Source of the DNA: Porodaedalea pini
Taxonomy: Eukaryota; Basidiomycota; Agaricomycetes; Hymenochaetales; Hymenochaetaceae
Direction of reading: 5' to 3'
Assembly (NCBI GenBank): GCA_002794775.1
Contig: NBAY01000008.1
Coordinates: forward strand, 868,001 to 932,000
Length of the DNA stretch: 64,000 nucleotides
Positions within the stretch are counted from its first letter, which is position 1, and each line of letters starts with the position of its first letter. Under the pieces are notes generated by a model that was not told the origin of the DNA, did not search any database, and saw nothing but the letters and a program-made list of their open reading frames with translations. Position numbers and translations under genes: made by a program. Of this stretch, positions 32,978 to 46,129 are shown piece after piece.

Positions 32978-35900
32978 ACACGGCACTGACTGGGATAGGT
33001 TCAGTTTCAGTTTTCCAAACGGCCATTTTTGATAAATTGGACTCTGTAGATAATTTAGATAAAACACAAAAAAATGTAAAAAGCAATGTCACTCACAAAA
33101 ATATTCCTTCTGTTCCTGTACCAGTAGTTAGTAGTATAGATACACCTACTTATAACAACATTTCTGTCTCATCATTTTGCTCTACTCCTGTGTCTGAAAA
33201 TCATGTAAAACCCTATTCCAAATCTTTTAATTCTATTTCTTCCTTGGCCAGAACTGAACCGAAATCCGTGAAAAATGAAAACTTGTCGAAACAAGCTGAG
33301 AGGAAGTCCCAGAGAGATCGCCCTGTCCCCTTTACGGCACCATGGGTTGTACGGCATCTCAAAGAGGATAAACTCAAAAGTGCTTTGACGACCCTCCGAG
33401 TGTGGATGAAACAGCAGAGGCATGCTGAAGCAAATGAAGAGATGGTGCATCAAATCATTGTGCTAGAAGAATCAGATGCCGTGGCAGCTGTTAGGGACCT
33501 GAGGGGTCCGAAATGGTTTGTAAGAGGGTCTTGGGGACAACAGCTCATGGTACCAATTCTCCTCCAAACGACCGACACCGGTAACCAGTTCAAGGTAGAT
33601 GCACTACTGGACAGTGGCTGCACTGGCTCGTGTATCAACTGATCCTTCATTGAAAAGCATCAGATCAGGACAAGAAAGACACCCATCCCGATCCAAGTCT
33701 ATAATGCGGATGGCACACTCAACAAGGATGGCTTGATCACAGAGTTCGTGGAAATGCACATGACAATGAAGGATCATTCGGAGCGCATCCACTTCGCAGT
33801 CACAGATCTAGGGAAAACAGATGTGTTCATCGGACATGAATGGTTAAAACTGCACAATCCCAACATCGACTGGCAAAAATCCATGATTGAATTTGATCGA
33901 TGCCCTGATGTATGCGGCTATATCTGTAGTCTAGAGGACATTGATGCAGACCCCGATGAAAACCTTGATCTGGTGGAACTTGAAGACGGTGATCAGCTCT
34001 TTCTCTTCGATTGGGATGGATACATTAAGTCCGATCTGAGGAAAGCGCTGAAGGTCAGGCAACAGGCACTTGAGGAGGTCCCAGACTATGTCAAAGAGTT
34101 TGCAGACGTCTTCAGCGAACAGGAATTTGATCAGTTACCAGAGAGATGCCCTTGGGATCATGCTATCGAACTTAAACTGGGCTCAAAACTCTCTGACTGT
34201 AAGATCTACCCACTCAGTCCATCAGAACAGGTGGCGCTGGACGAATTCCTCACCGAAAACCTGAGAACTGGCCATATTCATAACTCTCAATCTGAGATGG
34301 CATCCCCCTTCTTCTTCATCAAAAAGAAGGATGGCAAGCTTCGCCCTGTACAGGATTATCGCAAACTCAATGACATGACGGTTAAGAACAAATACCCATT
34401 ACCTCTAATCCAAGAACTCATTGACAAGACAAAGCAGGCGAAATTCTTCACAAAGCTTGACATACGCTGGGGTTACAATAACATTCGGATTTGAGAGGGC
34501 GACGAGCACAAAGCTGCCTTCAGGACAAACCGCGGTCTATTCGAACCAACGGTCATGTTTTTTGGTCTCACAAACTCACTGGCGACCTTCCAAGGATTTA
34601 TGAACAAAATCTTCCGAGAACTCGTCAATGATGGACACATCATAGTCTACATGGACAACATTCTGATCTTCACACGAACCCGTGAACATCATGACAAACT
34701 CGTCCGACAAGTCCTGGAAGTGTTACGAGCAAACAAGTTGTTCTTAAAGCCAGAAAAATGCAGCTTCGCCCAAGAGACCGTGAACTATCTCGGGCATATC
34801 CTCAGCAATGGACAGATTCGCATGGATCCCGCAAAAGTGGCAGGCATAAAAGATTGGCCAGTTCCTAAGAACAAGAAAGAACTACAGTCTTTCCTTGGGT
34901 TCTGCAACTACTACCGCCACTTTATCCTAGCATTCAGTCACTATGCAAAGCCCCTGACAGTGTTGACCGGAGATGTAGAGTGGAAGTGGGAGGTGGAGCA
35001 ACAGAAGGCCTTTGAACATCTGAAGAAGAAGCTCTGTGAGGAACCTGTACTCGCAGTACCTGCTGATGACGGTCAATTTTGGGTGGAGGCCGATTTGTCG
35101 CATTTTGCTAATGGCGCCATTCTGTCCCAATTCATTGACAGAAAGTGGCATCCAATTGCATACCGATCGCAAGCGCTTAGCCAAGCAGAGCGCAATTATG
35201 AAATCTATGACAAAGAAATGTTTGCGATCATGTGTGCGCTGGATAACTGGCAACAATATCTTCTGGGAGCAACACAAACCTTCAAAATCTGGTCAGATCA
35301 CCTCAACCTCCAATATTTCCAAAAACCCCAGAAGATTAACCACCGATAAGCGAGATGGCTACAGGAGTTAGCAGACTACGACTTCAAACTGTCTCATAAA
35401 CCAGGTGCCCTGATGACTAATGCTGACCTCCTCTTGAGACGAGCAGACCATGAGAGGGGGGAGAACGACAATATCAACATCATTTTGCTCAAGCCAGACT
35501 TATTTGTAAATGCAACACTGCTAGAAGCACTAGATGCAGACTTTGTTAAACGAATCAAAAGGGTACGAAACAACAGGGACAGGGCAGTTGTGAAGGCATT
35601 AGGAAGGAAGGAGCGAGAGTGGGATGAAGAGGAAGAAGAGTTGTTGACATGGAAGGGCAGGATCTATGTGCCAAAAGACCGTAAACTCTGGGAAGACATC
35701 ATTCGAAACTATCACAACAGTACACTTGCAGGACACCTGGGATGCTATAAGACCCATGAGTTGATCACATGCAACTACTGGTGGCCAGGAATCCAACGAG
35801 ATGTTCAAATGTATGTCGAGGGATGCGATGCGTGCCAACGTACCAAGGCGCACAGAGCGAAACCGCATAACCCTCTGAACCCGAACGAGATCCCGAAAGG

Positions 35901-38843
35901 TCCTTGGGAAATCGTCACAGCAGACCTGATCGGCGAACTCCCTGAGTCCAATGGGCATAACGCGATCTGTGTCTTCATCGACAGGTTCAGTAAACAGGTG
36001 CATGCCATCCCTACCTCCGTGAGCATAATGTCAGAAGGAATGGCGAGGCTCTACTGGGATCATGTCTTCAGACTGCATGGCATACTGCAAAAGTTTATTC
36101 ATGACAGAGGATCACAGTTTGAGTCCAAGTTCATGAACGAACTATACCGGTTACTGGGCATTGAGGGAAATCCATCAACAGCATATCACCCACAGATGGA
36201 TGGTCAGACAGAATGGATAAACCAAGAGATTGAACAGTACCTCCATCTCTTTGTTAACCACCATCAGTCGGACTGGGCAGAATGGCTTGCACTAGCAGAA
36301 TTTGCATATAACGACAAGGAACAGACGTCGACAGGAGCGTCACCCTTTTTTGTTAACCATGGGAGACACCCGTACAAGGGCACAAATCCTAGACACAAAT
36401 CGACCAACGAGTCCACTAAGCAGTTTGCCGACCGGATGGCCAAGATCAGTGTTAGGGTCGGGCAAATATTCCAATTCTTTAACCACGAAGGTGTTGCCTT
36501 CTGGACTGTATGGTCCTCTGAGTGGTGTATTACCGAGACGACTTTACTTATCTTCGACCGATCCCGTAACCAGCTTCTCCTTCGCTGCCCTTATCAGGTG
36601 GAACCTGAGGTTGGTATTGAAAGCACTTAGTTACAGCAGATAGGGGAGGTAATGCCCTAGAGGGTCGAGAGACGTTCGGTTATGCTGCGATGTTGTCTAG
36701 GAGGCAAACTGCAAGGCTTGGCATAGCCGAGATGCACTCAACCAGACTTGGTTCTGTGGACAATGAGAGGAACCTTCTAAGTGTGGCGTAGCCGAGGGTC
36801 TACTCAATCAAAGTCAATCCTTATTCAACTTGGGACAAATCCTCAACCCAGTATGGGGTGGACTCATTATTCAACCAAGGAGGATATTACACAGTGGTAG
36901 TTATAGATGTAGAGGTAGGGGTAAGAAGTAGCAGTGTTCTGTAACCTTCTGAGAGCGATAGAGAATGGGGATCTGGGGTGCTAGTTACTCGGCCTTATAT
37001 AGCCTACTGAATTTCTAATTTCTTTACATTCCATCTAACCAGATGCCCTTCCGTCTCCTTCCTATGTTTCAGGTGGCTGCAGCACTTGGCTGCTACGGTG
37101 GGGATGTATGCACATGTACTCCGTCCAATGGTTTGCTTCCTTTCTGCACCTTGAACTGCGGGTGTGAGTCACGTGATGTCATGACCCGCGCGCTCGGGTG
37201 AGTACATCACCGATTTGGTAGTCGGGCTCCCACGTTCTCCACATGCTTCAGTTCAATTAACTTCCTGCTTCTCCCATGTGCTTCTATATTGGGGCTTTAC
37301 TTCCCTGCTTCTCGAAGCGTCTTCCTCGGTTGTGGCACTGCCTAGCCTATCAGGTTGCATTGCTGCGCTCGGGTGGTCATTCTTCCCATTCAAATCCATT
37401 GGGGATAACCATGTGGATCCATGGGTTATTCTTGGCTCGCCATTCAGTGTCAGGTCCACTCGGTGATAGGGCTGCTCCGCTGAGACATGTCTCCATTGTA
37501 AACGGTGGGTCATGTATTCCTAGGGCTAGAGTGATCTTGAATGTACATCTCCCTGACACGTGCTCGAATTTGTATAGTGTAATCGTGCCTTGATGCTTTA
37601 TGTCCCTGAGGTATGCCCAACAGTGCTTGAGTGCTGTCGTTATGTGTATTGGTACATCATTCTCTTGTACTGGACTCGGGGTAGGTATTCGTATCATCAT
37701 CTTGCAGTTCCTGCATTCTTCGTGTGGCTCCTTATTGTATTGGATGACTGTATCCCATTTGTAGTTTTCCATGCCACATTCTTCTTTACTGATATGGACT
37801 TTATATGTCTTGGCATCTCAATAGTAGATTGCCTGTCCTGTTTCAAAGTATGGGGATTGGCCTTCCCACTTGTGTGCTTGTAATGTGACATCCTGGTCCA
37901 TTAATCCTATTGTCTTCAGGAGTTCTGGGACCTTCTGTGCTACGTTCTGTAGTAGCATGCACTTGGTGCATTGGGGATCAACCTCCATTGGTTGTCCTTT
38001 GCTTTCTTGATGTTTATGTGCCATGTCACAAGATGTGACAGTGTAGCTTGATTGTGACTGATGGATTTTTGCCTGGGCAAGTATCCGTCAAGATCAGGTG
38101 ACCACGGTGCCACGTGTATGATTGATGATGATCTGCTTTGATCGACATTTCCGAATGTGCAAAAATCTCCTTTCAATCAGGGAGGAAACCGAATCGGCGT
38201 TAAAGCATGCGACCGAAACCATGAAACGCTTCTATGACAGGACAAAGGGAGAATCCATCGAGTATAAACCTGGGGATAAGGTCATGCTTGAAGGAACTCA
38301 CTTAAAGACAGACCATCCTATGAAGAAGCTGGGAGATAAACGCTATGGGCCTTTCATCGTTGAAAAGAAAATCGGCACGTCATCATACAGGCTTAAACTT
38401 CCACGTACATGGAAGAAAGTCTATCTGGTTTTCAATGAAGTGCTCCTCTCCCCATACCACGAGCCACAGTATACGTCACAAAAGCGAGATCCTCCACCCC
38501 CGCCCGAGATCATTGATGATGTGCCGGAATATGAGGTCGAAAAGGTTGTCGACTCCAAACTGGTGCGAGGGAAGCTCAAATACCTCGTACATTGGAAAGG
38601 GTATCTGAACAAAGAACACTCCTGGGAGCCAATTGAGAATTTGATGAACTCTCAAAAGGCCATTGATGAATTTCATAAATCGACTCCCAGTGCTCCTCGT
38701 GCCCTCAACACCTTAGAGATGTCACAGCTGAAGTTCTGACCCGTATTTGAGATGACAGAGCCTGAGATACAGGAAAGAGTGGCACAGTGGTGGGCCGGTA
38801 AGTTCCAGGGTAGGGAACAGGAGCGATCAGGACACTTGCCTTA
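32974..38843 (+). pseudogene. pol: Pol of element 3 (broken)
   Basis: Protease (DSGCTG, about 33,608), RT, RNase H, integrase (zinc domain about 35,700-35,850; D,D,E residues in ADLIGEL, IHDRGSQF and NQEIEQYL) and a chromodomain (about 38,525-38,640). Stops at 33,640, 34,492, 35,347 and 38,737; the last is read through by a conserved-looking tail ending near 38,843. The RT active-site YMDD is YMDN (AAC at 34,657-34,659), so the enzyme would be inactive even with frames restored. A 1,726-bp insertion (36,450-38,175) splits the integrase C-terminal region. Confidence 0.85.
36450..38175. mobile_element. 1,726-bp TG..CA insertion in the element 3 integrase region
   Basis: Starts TGTTAGGG and ends TTTCA, flanked by the perfect 5-bp duplication ATCAG (36,445-36,449 and 38,176-38,180). 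Removing it restores the integrase frame. No coding sequence recognised; a TATATAG element lies near 36,996. Probably a long solo LTR or a non-autonomous LTR element. Confidence 0.6.
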
Positions 38844-38856
38844 AAGGAGAGGGTCA

Positions 38857-40294
38857 TGTCATGGACGCTTTTTAATTATTTTATTCTCTTATCATTTTCC
38901 CTTATCTTATCTTATCATATCTTATCCACTCATTACTAATCATAATTATTTTGGCTTACTCATATCTATTACGCCCCTTTTCCACACTTTCATTATTCGC
39001 TGACTGATACTATGACGCTATTGTTCTATGAAGTTCCACAACGTTCTTTCATCTATCTTTATGTAGTAGCTAATTCCCTGGTCCGTGTGCAGCCTCTGTA
39101 GGGTATATAAGTAGGTAGTCCACCTGTACTTATCCCTTAGTTTCAACCTGGTCAATTCTACCTGGCTATGTCCAGAAGCTGTCCCCTACCTCTGCGCTGT
39201 GTCAGCCCCCCTGGCTCACCGCTCTCTCCCTCTCTCCTCTTCCTCTGACTGAGTTCCGCTGAAAGGTGACGGTACGGTCTACTGGCAGACTCGGACCTGG
39301 TTGAGTTCGGCCACTGGGGGTTCACTCTAACGTGTCTGATGGAGGGGATAGTGTCAGGAAGTGTGGGGAAGTGTAATAGAATACTCGGGGCTAGGTGTCG
39401 ACTCGAGGACGCGAGTACAAAGGACGACCGGCGAAACGTGCCTAAATGCGGTCAGAGAACAAAGAGCAACTACAATCTTGACAACCCGGGCTCGGAAACT
39501 CGCCAGTGAAGACAGGAATCGATACTATTCGTCGAGACGATTCTGAATCTGAAAAGACCTCGAGACGCGATGCGGAATTGACGGAGATATAGCAGTTGCA
39601 CTGGTTGCAGCTGGCGGAACGCACGGAACTCCCGGAACCAAAAGCTATTTTCGTAGCTCTACGACGCGGGCTCGGAATCGTGCAAGAAAAGACAGTGTTC
39701 GAAAGCGATTTTCGACAAGATTAAGAATCTGAAGAGAGCTCGGGAAACGGATAAGAACTGAGGGCGATATAGCGAAAGCAAGATTTGGCCGAAAACGGGA
39801 CTCGAGACGGAACGGACGGAACGACACTGAACGGCGACGGAGACGAGAACTAAAGACTGGGACTGACTCAGGGGAACTAAACTTGTATTTTTGAGACATT
39901 TACATGAGTGTTTAAATAACCAACAGAGGGTTGAGCCTCTGAGCGGCGTACAAAGGACACAAAGACAGACCGGAGGCTCTAGCCAAACAACACCAAATAG
40001 CTGGAACTCGGAGCCGTAACTCGAGAACATGAGTAATTAAGCTTCGGGAGGCTCGGAACAATACCAGATGTGACCCAAAACAGACTTCGGTGGCTCACTG
40101 GTGCAGAACCAAGCTGTATGCGTCGAGTTAATACTGCCAAACACTGAAACTGTCCTGAAATGCATCGGGGATACTTGTAAGACTGTCCTGAGTCGAGTCG
40201 AACCTAATAGAGCTGATTCCGAGGCCAGCGGCATCGGGATCTCCACACCGCATGACCAGGTTACCTTTTGCGTACCCGTAGTCCGTCGCTGACA
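38857..40294 (+). repeat. 3' LTR of element 3, interrupted
   Basis: 38,857-39,259 and 40,252-40,294 together match the 5' LTR; the 988 bp between is a separate insertion flanked by CCGC. A purine-rich tract (38,843-38,856) precedes it. Confidence 0.85.
39260..40247. mobile_element. 988-bp TG..CA insertion inside the 3' LTR of element 3
   Basis: Begins TGAAAGG and ends TCCACA; CCGC is duplicated (39,256-39,259 and 40,248-40,251). Excision gives an LTR end of exactly the length seen in the 5' LTR. It contains two related segments about 190 bp apart (about 39,460-39,600 and 39,650-39,790), sharing GGGCTCGGAA and similar blocks. No coding sequence; probably a solo LTR. Confidence 0.6.
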
Positions 40295-40297
40295 GAC

Positions 40298-40740
40298 TGT
40301 TAGGCGGGAGTTCGGGAGACGACTCGGACTGGGCAGGCCTCGGCTGACTGTCGTCTGGGACACGTTATGCTCAAGCGTAGACTCGGGACACGTTTACTCA
40401 GGCTTGGTCGTCACGGAGGTAAGAGGATTAATACAATATACTCTACTACAGGAGGGGGGACGCGGTCTCACCTTGGTCGTCACGGAGGTAAGAGGAAAAG
40501 CAGAACAGGTGTTCAGATGCGATTCCTCTTCCTTATATACAGTGATCACCTCGTGAGAACCAGTTGCCCCATTGTCTAGGATTACATAAAGGGAGCGGAA
40601 TGGAACGAATGAAGGTCATGTGAAGGGAGTGTGGGAAATGTTTGAAGAGACGATTAAATATAATGAAAAGGAGCGGTTTTAAAAGAAAAGAAATGGTAAA
40701 AGGGAAAATAAAAGAAAAGGTAAAAGTTCGAGTCCTAACA
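40298..40740 (-). repeat. 3' LTR of chromovirus 2
   Basis: 443 bp; minus-strand orientation, so this is the downstream LTR. A purine-rich tract (inverse of ACCCCCCCCTCAAGG) adjoins at 40,741. Confidence 0.9.
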
Positions 40741-43700
40741 TTACCCCCCCCTCAAGGTTGGGCGTCCTGACCAACCAAGATCGAGGTCTTCTGGTTCTGT
40801 GTCGACAAAGCGTGGATGCAGTCGCTGGCAAGGAATGTTGAGTTTTCGAGGGGCGCCGGGATGTTTTCGATAAAATTCAGCGATCGCCTCCTTTGCATTC
40901 TTGCCAAAGTCCATCTCGGGTTGCCAAGTCGGTTCATTGTAGCCAACCCACTTGACGAGGTACTGTAGCTTTCCTCAGTGCAAACGCGAGTCTAAAACTT
41001 CCTCGATCTCGTACTCTTCCTCGTTGTCGATAATGTCAGGTGGCGGCGGTGCTGGTTGTTTCTGGCTCTCGAAGGATGGTTCGACGGCAGGTTTTAGCAG
41101 GGCCTCATTGAAAACTGGGTGGACCTTCTTCCATCGCTTGGGGAGACTGAGCTTGTATGCGCTAGCTCCGACCTTGTCGACAATCTCGAAGGGACCATAC
41201 CATTTGTCAGCAAGTTTCTTTGTTGGCGAATCTGTGCTGATGTTTCGTCTGTCAAGGAAAACCTTGTCTCCAGCCTTATACTCCACCGAAGACCCTGCTG
41301 TCCGATCGTGGTAGCGCTTCATGTCATCCGCTGCCTTGATCAAGTTGTCCTTTGCAACACGATGAGTCTCCTTGATGTGCTTTGCGAATTCTTCCGCTGA
41401 CATGTTGGCAGACGAGGTTCGTGTTGTGTCAAAGCTCAAAGGGTGACGTCCTGTGTTCGCATAGAAGGGAGACATTTTTGTCGCCGAGTGTTCGCAGTTG
41501 TTGTATGCGAACTCCGCGAGGGGGAGCCAGTCCTTCCAGTCTGATTGACAATGGTTGACGAAGAGTCGAAGATACTGTTCGAGCTCTTGGTCAATGCGTT
41601 CCGTTTGACCATCCGTCTGTGGGTAATATGCCGTGGACGGGTTGCCTTCGATGTGCAGGAGTTTGTACAGCTCCTTCATCATCGAAGCGTCGAACTGCGT
41701 GCCTCGGTCATGGATGATCTTCTTCGGTAAGCCGTGGAGGCGGAAGACGTGGTCGCGGTACAGCTGGGCCATGCCTTCCGCCGACAACTTTGTCGTTGTC
41801 GGGATCACGTGCATCTGTTTCGAGAACCTATCAATGAAGATGCAGATCGCGTTATGTCCCTTGGAGTCCGGGAGCTCTCCAATGAGGTCGACCGTGACGA
41901 TTTCCCAAGGACCTTCCGGGACCACATTTGGGTGGAGTGGTCTTGACCTCGACGCCCTTAGAGCCTTTGTTCGCTGACAGCGATCACACCCTCGGACATA
42001 TGCTCGGACGTCAGAGAACATTGACGCCCACCAAAAGTCTCGACGGACGAGCTCCACCGTTTTTGACACTCCTGGGTGTCCCGCCAGAACCGAGTCATGA
42101 CATTCCCGTAATACGGCCTCCTTCATTGATGATGGCACGTACACTTTGCCTTTCATGCGCCACAACCCGTCGACCTCTGTCATCCCTGTCGGCCTCTCCG
42201 ACTCGTGTTGCGCCCTCTGCGCTTCACCCACTCTGTTCAACACCTCATCATGTGATGTCCTCACCACCCCACAATTCAGCCACTTGTCCTTGATGAACAC
42301 GACACCGTCGTTGTCATCCTTGCCCTCGTCATAGCCCGCCTTGCGTGACAGTAAGTCCGCCTTACCCATCGTCTTCCCTGACTTGTGTTCGAGGTGGAAG
42401 TCAAATTCTTCTAGTTCTGTCTGCCAGCGAGCTTGTCGATAGCTTAGCTTTTGCGCTGACCTAAAGTAGGTGAGGTTGGCGTGATCGGACCAGATCTCAA
42501 TAGGGTGATGGGTGCCGAGGAGGTATTGTCTCCACTCCTTGAGTGCCGAAATGATCGCGAGCATCTCCTTGTCATAGATCTCGTAGTTTCGTTCCGCTGG
42601 CAGGAGCGCTTCCGACCTGTAGGTGACTACCCTCCACTTGCCTTCCTGCTTCTGCAATAACACTCCTCCAAGTGCGAAGTTCGATGAGTCCGCTTCGACG
42701 CGGAAAGGGCCCTCATCGTTCGCAATGGTTAGGACTGGAGGTGAGCAGAGACGTCGTCTCAACTCCTCGAACGCTTCCTGCTGTTCGGTCTCCCATACCC
42801 AGTCCTTCTTGCCCATCAACGACATCAGCGGATGGACTACCTTGCTGTAGTCCTTGATGAACCTTCGCAACCAGTTGCCCATGCCGAGGAATTGTTGCAG
42901 CTGTTTGACGTTTTGTGGTACGGGCCAGTCTGCGATTGCTTCCGTCTTTGCCGGGTCAGCTCTGATCTCGCCGTTGCCGACAATGTGGCCGAGGTATTTC
43001 ACCACTTTGGCGTCGAACTCACACTTCTCGGGTTTCAGGTATAAGCCGTTCTCTCTCAGGATCTGAAGGATGCGTCTCAACGTCTCGATATGTTCCTCGA
43101 GAGTTTGTGAGAGGATCAGTATGTCGTCGAGGTAGACGATGATCAGGTTGTCGTAAATCAGTCCCTTGAAGATGTGGTTGACGAAAGCTTGGAAAGTCGC
43201 CAGTGCATTGCAAAGACCGAAGAACATTACCATCGGTTCAAAGAGACCCATATTCATGCGAAAGGCTGCCTTCCACTCATCACCTTCGCGGATCCGGATG
43301 TTGTAGTATCCCCAGCGAAGGTCAAGCTTAGTGATGTACTTTGCTTTCTTGACCTTGTCGACGAGTTCGTCGATGAGAGGGAGGGGATACTTGTTCTTGA
43401 TCGTACCGTCATTGAGCTTATGGTAATCCTGGATCGGGCGTAGCAATTTGTCAGCCTTCTTGATGAAGAAGAAAGGCGACGCCATAGGCGATATAGACCT
43501 TTGGATGCGACCAGACTTCAAGTTTTCGTCTAGGAAGTCCTTGAGCGACTGCTGCTCTGTTGGCGTGAGCGGGTAGATCTTGCAGTCACTGGGCTTGAAG
43601 TCAGGTTTCAGATCGATGACGTGGTCCCACGGTCGGTGTTCAGGCAACTTCTCGAACCCCTTCTCCGAGAATACGTCGGCATAGTCGTTGAGGTATGCGG

Positions 43701-44361
43701 GCCAGGACGCTTTGTCCATTCACACCTCTCTCACCCTCCTCATCTCCTTCACGTCCTCCTTCTCGATCGTGCACTCCTCTGGGCAATGGGTGAATTCAAT
43801 CAAACCTGCCTTCCAGTCGACCTCTGGGTTGTGACGTCGAAGCCAATCGTAACCCAGGAAGATGTTTGACGACACCAGCGATGTCACCGCAAGGACAATC
43901 TTCTCCCTGTGGTGCCCAATCATAAGCTCGACATTGACATATTCTTCAATCAAGCCAGCTTCATTGTGCGTGCCATCAGCATTGAGCACTGCAAGGGGCC
44001 GAATGTACCGTTTGGTCTCCAACCCATATCGCTCCACGAACCTCACGTCGATGCATGATCCTGTGCATCCCGAATCCACGAGGGCATGCGCATCCACCTC
44101 TCTCGTCTCACCCGCTACGCTGTGCCCGACGTTCAGGAGGAGGTCCAGCTGGCGTCCACCAGTTCCCCTCATGAACAACTTCTCTTCGACATCTTCTTCA
44201 TTCACACCAGTAGGGTTTTCGTAGTCAGAAAAGTCATTGACGCCATTTGCATCTAGATATTGTACAGGCGGTTGACTATATTTTAACGGATCCGAACTTG
44301 AAACCCTTGGAACTTCTCGGCCAGTCGCCCCGGTGGCTACGCCTGACCACTCGCAAAACCC
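40741..44361 (-). pseudogene. pol: Pol of chromovirus 2 (two nonsense codons)
   Basis: Closely similar to Pol of element 1, with protease DSGCTG, RT YLDD, RNase H, integrase and chromodomain. An in-frame TGA just before 43,719 separates the protease part (43,720-44,205 and upstream) from RT. A second TGA near 40,977 replaces an Arg codon of element 1 (CGA to TGA) and cuts off the chromodomain, whose remaining frame runs to TAA 40,743-40,741. The RT-to-integrase stretch is open for about 914 residues. Confidence 0.88.
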
Positions 44362-45423
44362 TGCGAGTCGACAACCTCTTCGTCATCACCTTCTTCCTCC
44401 ACATAGTCCTCCACAGTCGACCTCCGAGTGTCTACGACTTCCTCGAAGGCCGATTCCTTCATTGCTTCTAGTTTGTCGGCGAGGAGGCGACATTCGCCGG
44501 GTGCCATCATCTGCAGCATACGCTGCACAATTGTCTTCCCTTGCGGGCACGCATCCTTGAAGTGACCGAGCTGGCCACATATCCAGCACGCGCGTCGGCG
44601 TTGCGCCTCATTCATGGAGACGTCCATCGGCTGGCCAGCTCCTCCGAACGTGATGCCTGTCACATCGCGTTTGTCAACATGGGGGGCAGCCGCTTGGCGA
44701 CAAGCTGGGGGTCCATGTTGCTGCTGCGGACGTGGAGGGGACAGGAAGGCGCGGCCTCGTTGGATGGCACGAATCTGTTGCTCGCCCCGGTCAATTTTGA
44801 TCGCTTTCTTCTTCCAGTCCTCGTACGTGGTCGGGACTGGCGTCGACCGTAGTACCCCTCTCACCACTTCGATGTTCATCGCCCGCTTCAGTTGATCACA
44901 GATGATGCTGTCGTCCATTAAACCCGCTCTTGTGATGACGACGTCGAGATCCTGGAAGAACTCATTGGCGGTAAGGTCCTTCTGAACCCTAGTCCGGAAT
45001 TTCGCTAGCACCTTTTCCTTCCGATTCGGATCGTCAAACAAGGCGTCCAGGCGCTCTTGGAATCTCATCCAGCTGTCTGTGAAGGTTACAATGCCGGCCG
45101 TCATTGATTCCTCTACGTAATTCTGTGCCCACGTCGCTGCATTACTGCCCTTCAAGTAGGAGAGTGCAACGTAGATCTTGCTTTCCGACGTGGGGTATCT
45201 GTTCGGGTTGGCTGAAACAAAGAGGAGGACCTCACGCTTGAAGTCTAGATAGTCATCGCCGCCAGTGAATTCACGTGGCCGGGCAACGTCGATGTTGGGG
45301 GTCGGGGGGTTAGCTGCCGCGACCGGTGCCGGGGCGTTATTCGCCTGATGGGCAAAGGCGTTTGCGACGATGGCCGCAATCTGCACCATCTGATGTTGGC
45401 TAAAACCTTCTGCTGACATTGTG
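44337..45423 (-). CDS. gag: Gag of chromovirus 2
   Basis: About 360 residues from the ATG matching that of element 1 (MSAEGFSQ). Zinc knuckle CWICGQLGHFKDAC at about 44,553-44,594. The frame is open a further 80 or so codons upstream without an ATG, as in element 1. It ends at 44,337 after the GGGTTTT frameshift site. Intact. Confidence 0.85.
44355..44361 (-). promoter_or_regulatory. -1 frameshift heptamer GGGTTTT of chromovirus 2
   Basis: Same position relative to the gag stop and same zero-frame phase (G GGT TTT) as at 8,439-8,445. Confidence 0.65.
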
Positions 45424-46117
45424 GGTTCGGGTGTGGGTGTCGAAGGTTCCGGGGGGGTTGGTGGTGAGGGGTCTCTGTTTGTTTCGCGGTAAGGACCTGG
45501 GGTTGGTGGTAGGTTGACCGTAGACATCGATGGTGCAGGCGACGATGGAGCGGCTGGGGGCCACCTGGCTCTCCTTCCTCGTTCATCTGACAAATACCAG
45601 CCGCGCCGGACTTCGCTCCACCAGATATCATGAGTGACGCCGCTATTGTTGGTCACGACGTAGCCTGGTCGGTCTGGATCCCAATGGGCTGATGCAGGAA
45701 GGGCCTGTCGCTGTTCGTCGGTAAGATCTATCTTGACGTTGGCGGAGGGACAGGGATCGGTTGTGCGTTCGAACTGGGGTTACACCAACGTTGAACGGGT
45801 TCATCGGTGAAGTTGATAATGAGGCGGTAGGATCCGAGCAAGATCACAAACGAGATTGTTGTCGAAGTTTGTACTTGTCTGGTTACCCATGTCCACATCA
45901 GGTGCGTGCTCCACCAGAGGCTAATTCAGAGAGCCAGGGCCGGGAAAAGTCGGTTGGAATGTTTATGTAATACACGAACATCCTAAAACGTCCGGGCAGG
46001 GTTGAGGGTTGTCGTTTATGGGGTTTACACGTCAAGTCCGTCGAGGGGAGTGCTCCTCTAGACTGAGTGAAGGCGAGTCAACAGCGATGACGTATGCTGG
46101 GGATGAGCCTGGGTGGG

Positions 46118-46128
46118 GTTCTGCTTTT
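46118..46128 (-). promoter_or_regulatory. self-complementary primer-binding site of chromovirus 2
   Basis: On the minus strand AAAAGCAGAAC follows the 5' LTR by one base. The complementary segment is inside that LTR at 46,328-46,338. Confidence 0.7.
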
Positions 46129-46129
46129 A

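Larger units (their letters stand above)
29669..40294 (+). mobile_element. old degraded Ty3 chromovirus (element 3) with secondary insertions
   Basis: LTRs: 29,669-30,112 (444 bp) and 38,857-40,294 (interrupted by a 988-bp insert). The target duplication is GACAT: 29,664-29,668 on the left; on the right it is split by chromovirus 2 into GAC (40,295-40,297) and AT (46,578-46,579). Gag and Pol are recognisable but carry at least six stops and a mutated RT active site. Three TG..CA sequences lie inside: 31,975-32,888, 36,450-38,175 and 39,260-40,247. It is inserted in the pogo transposase gene. Confidence 0.9.
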
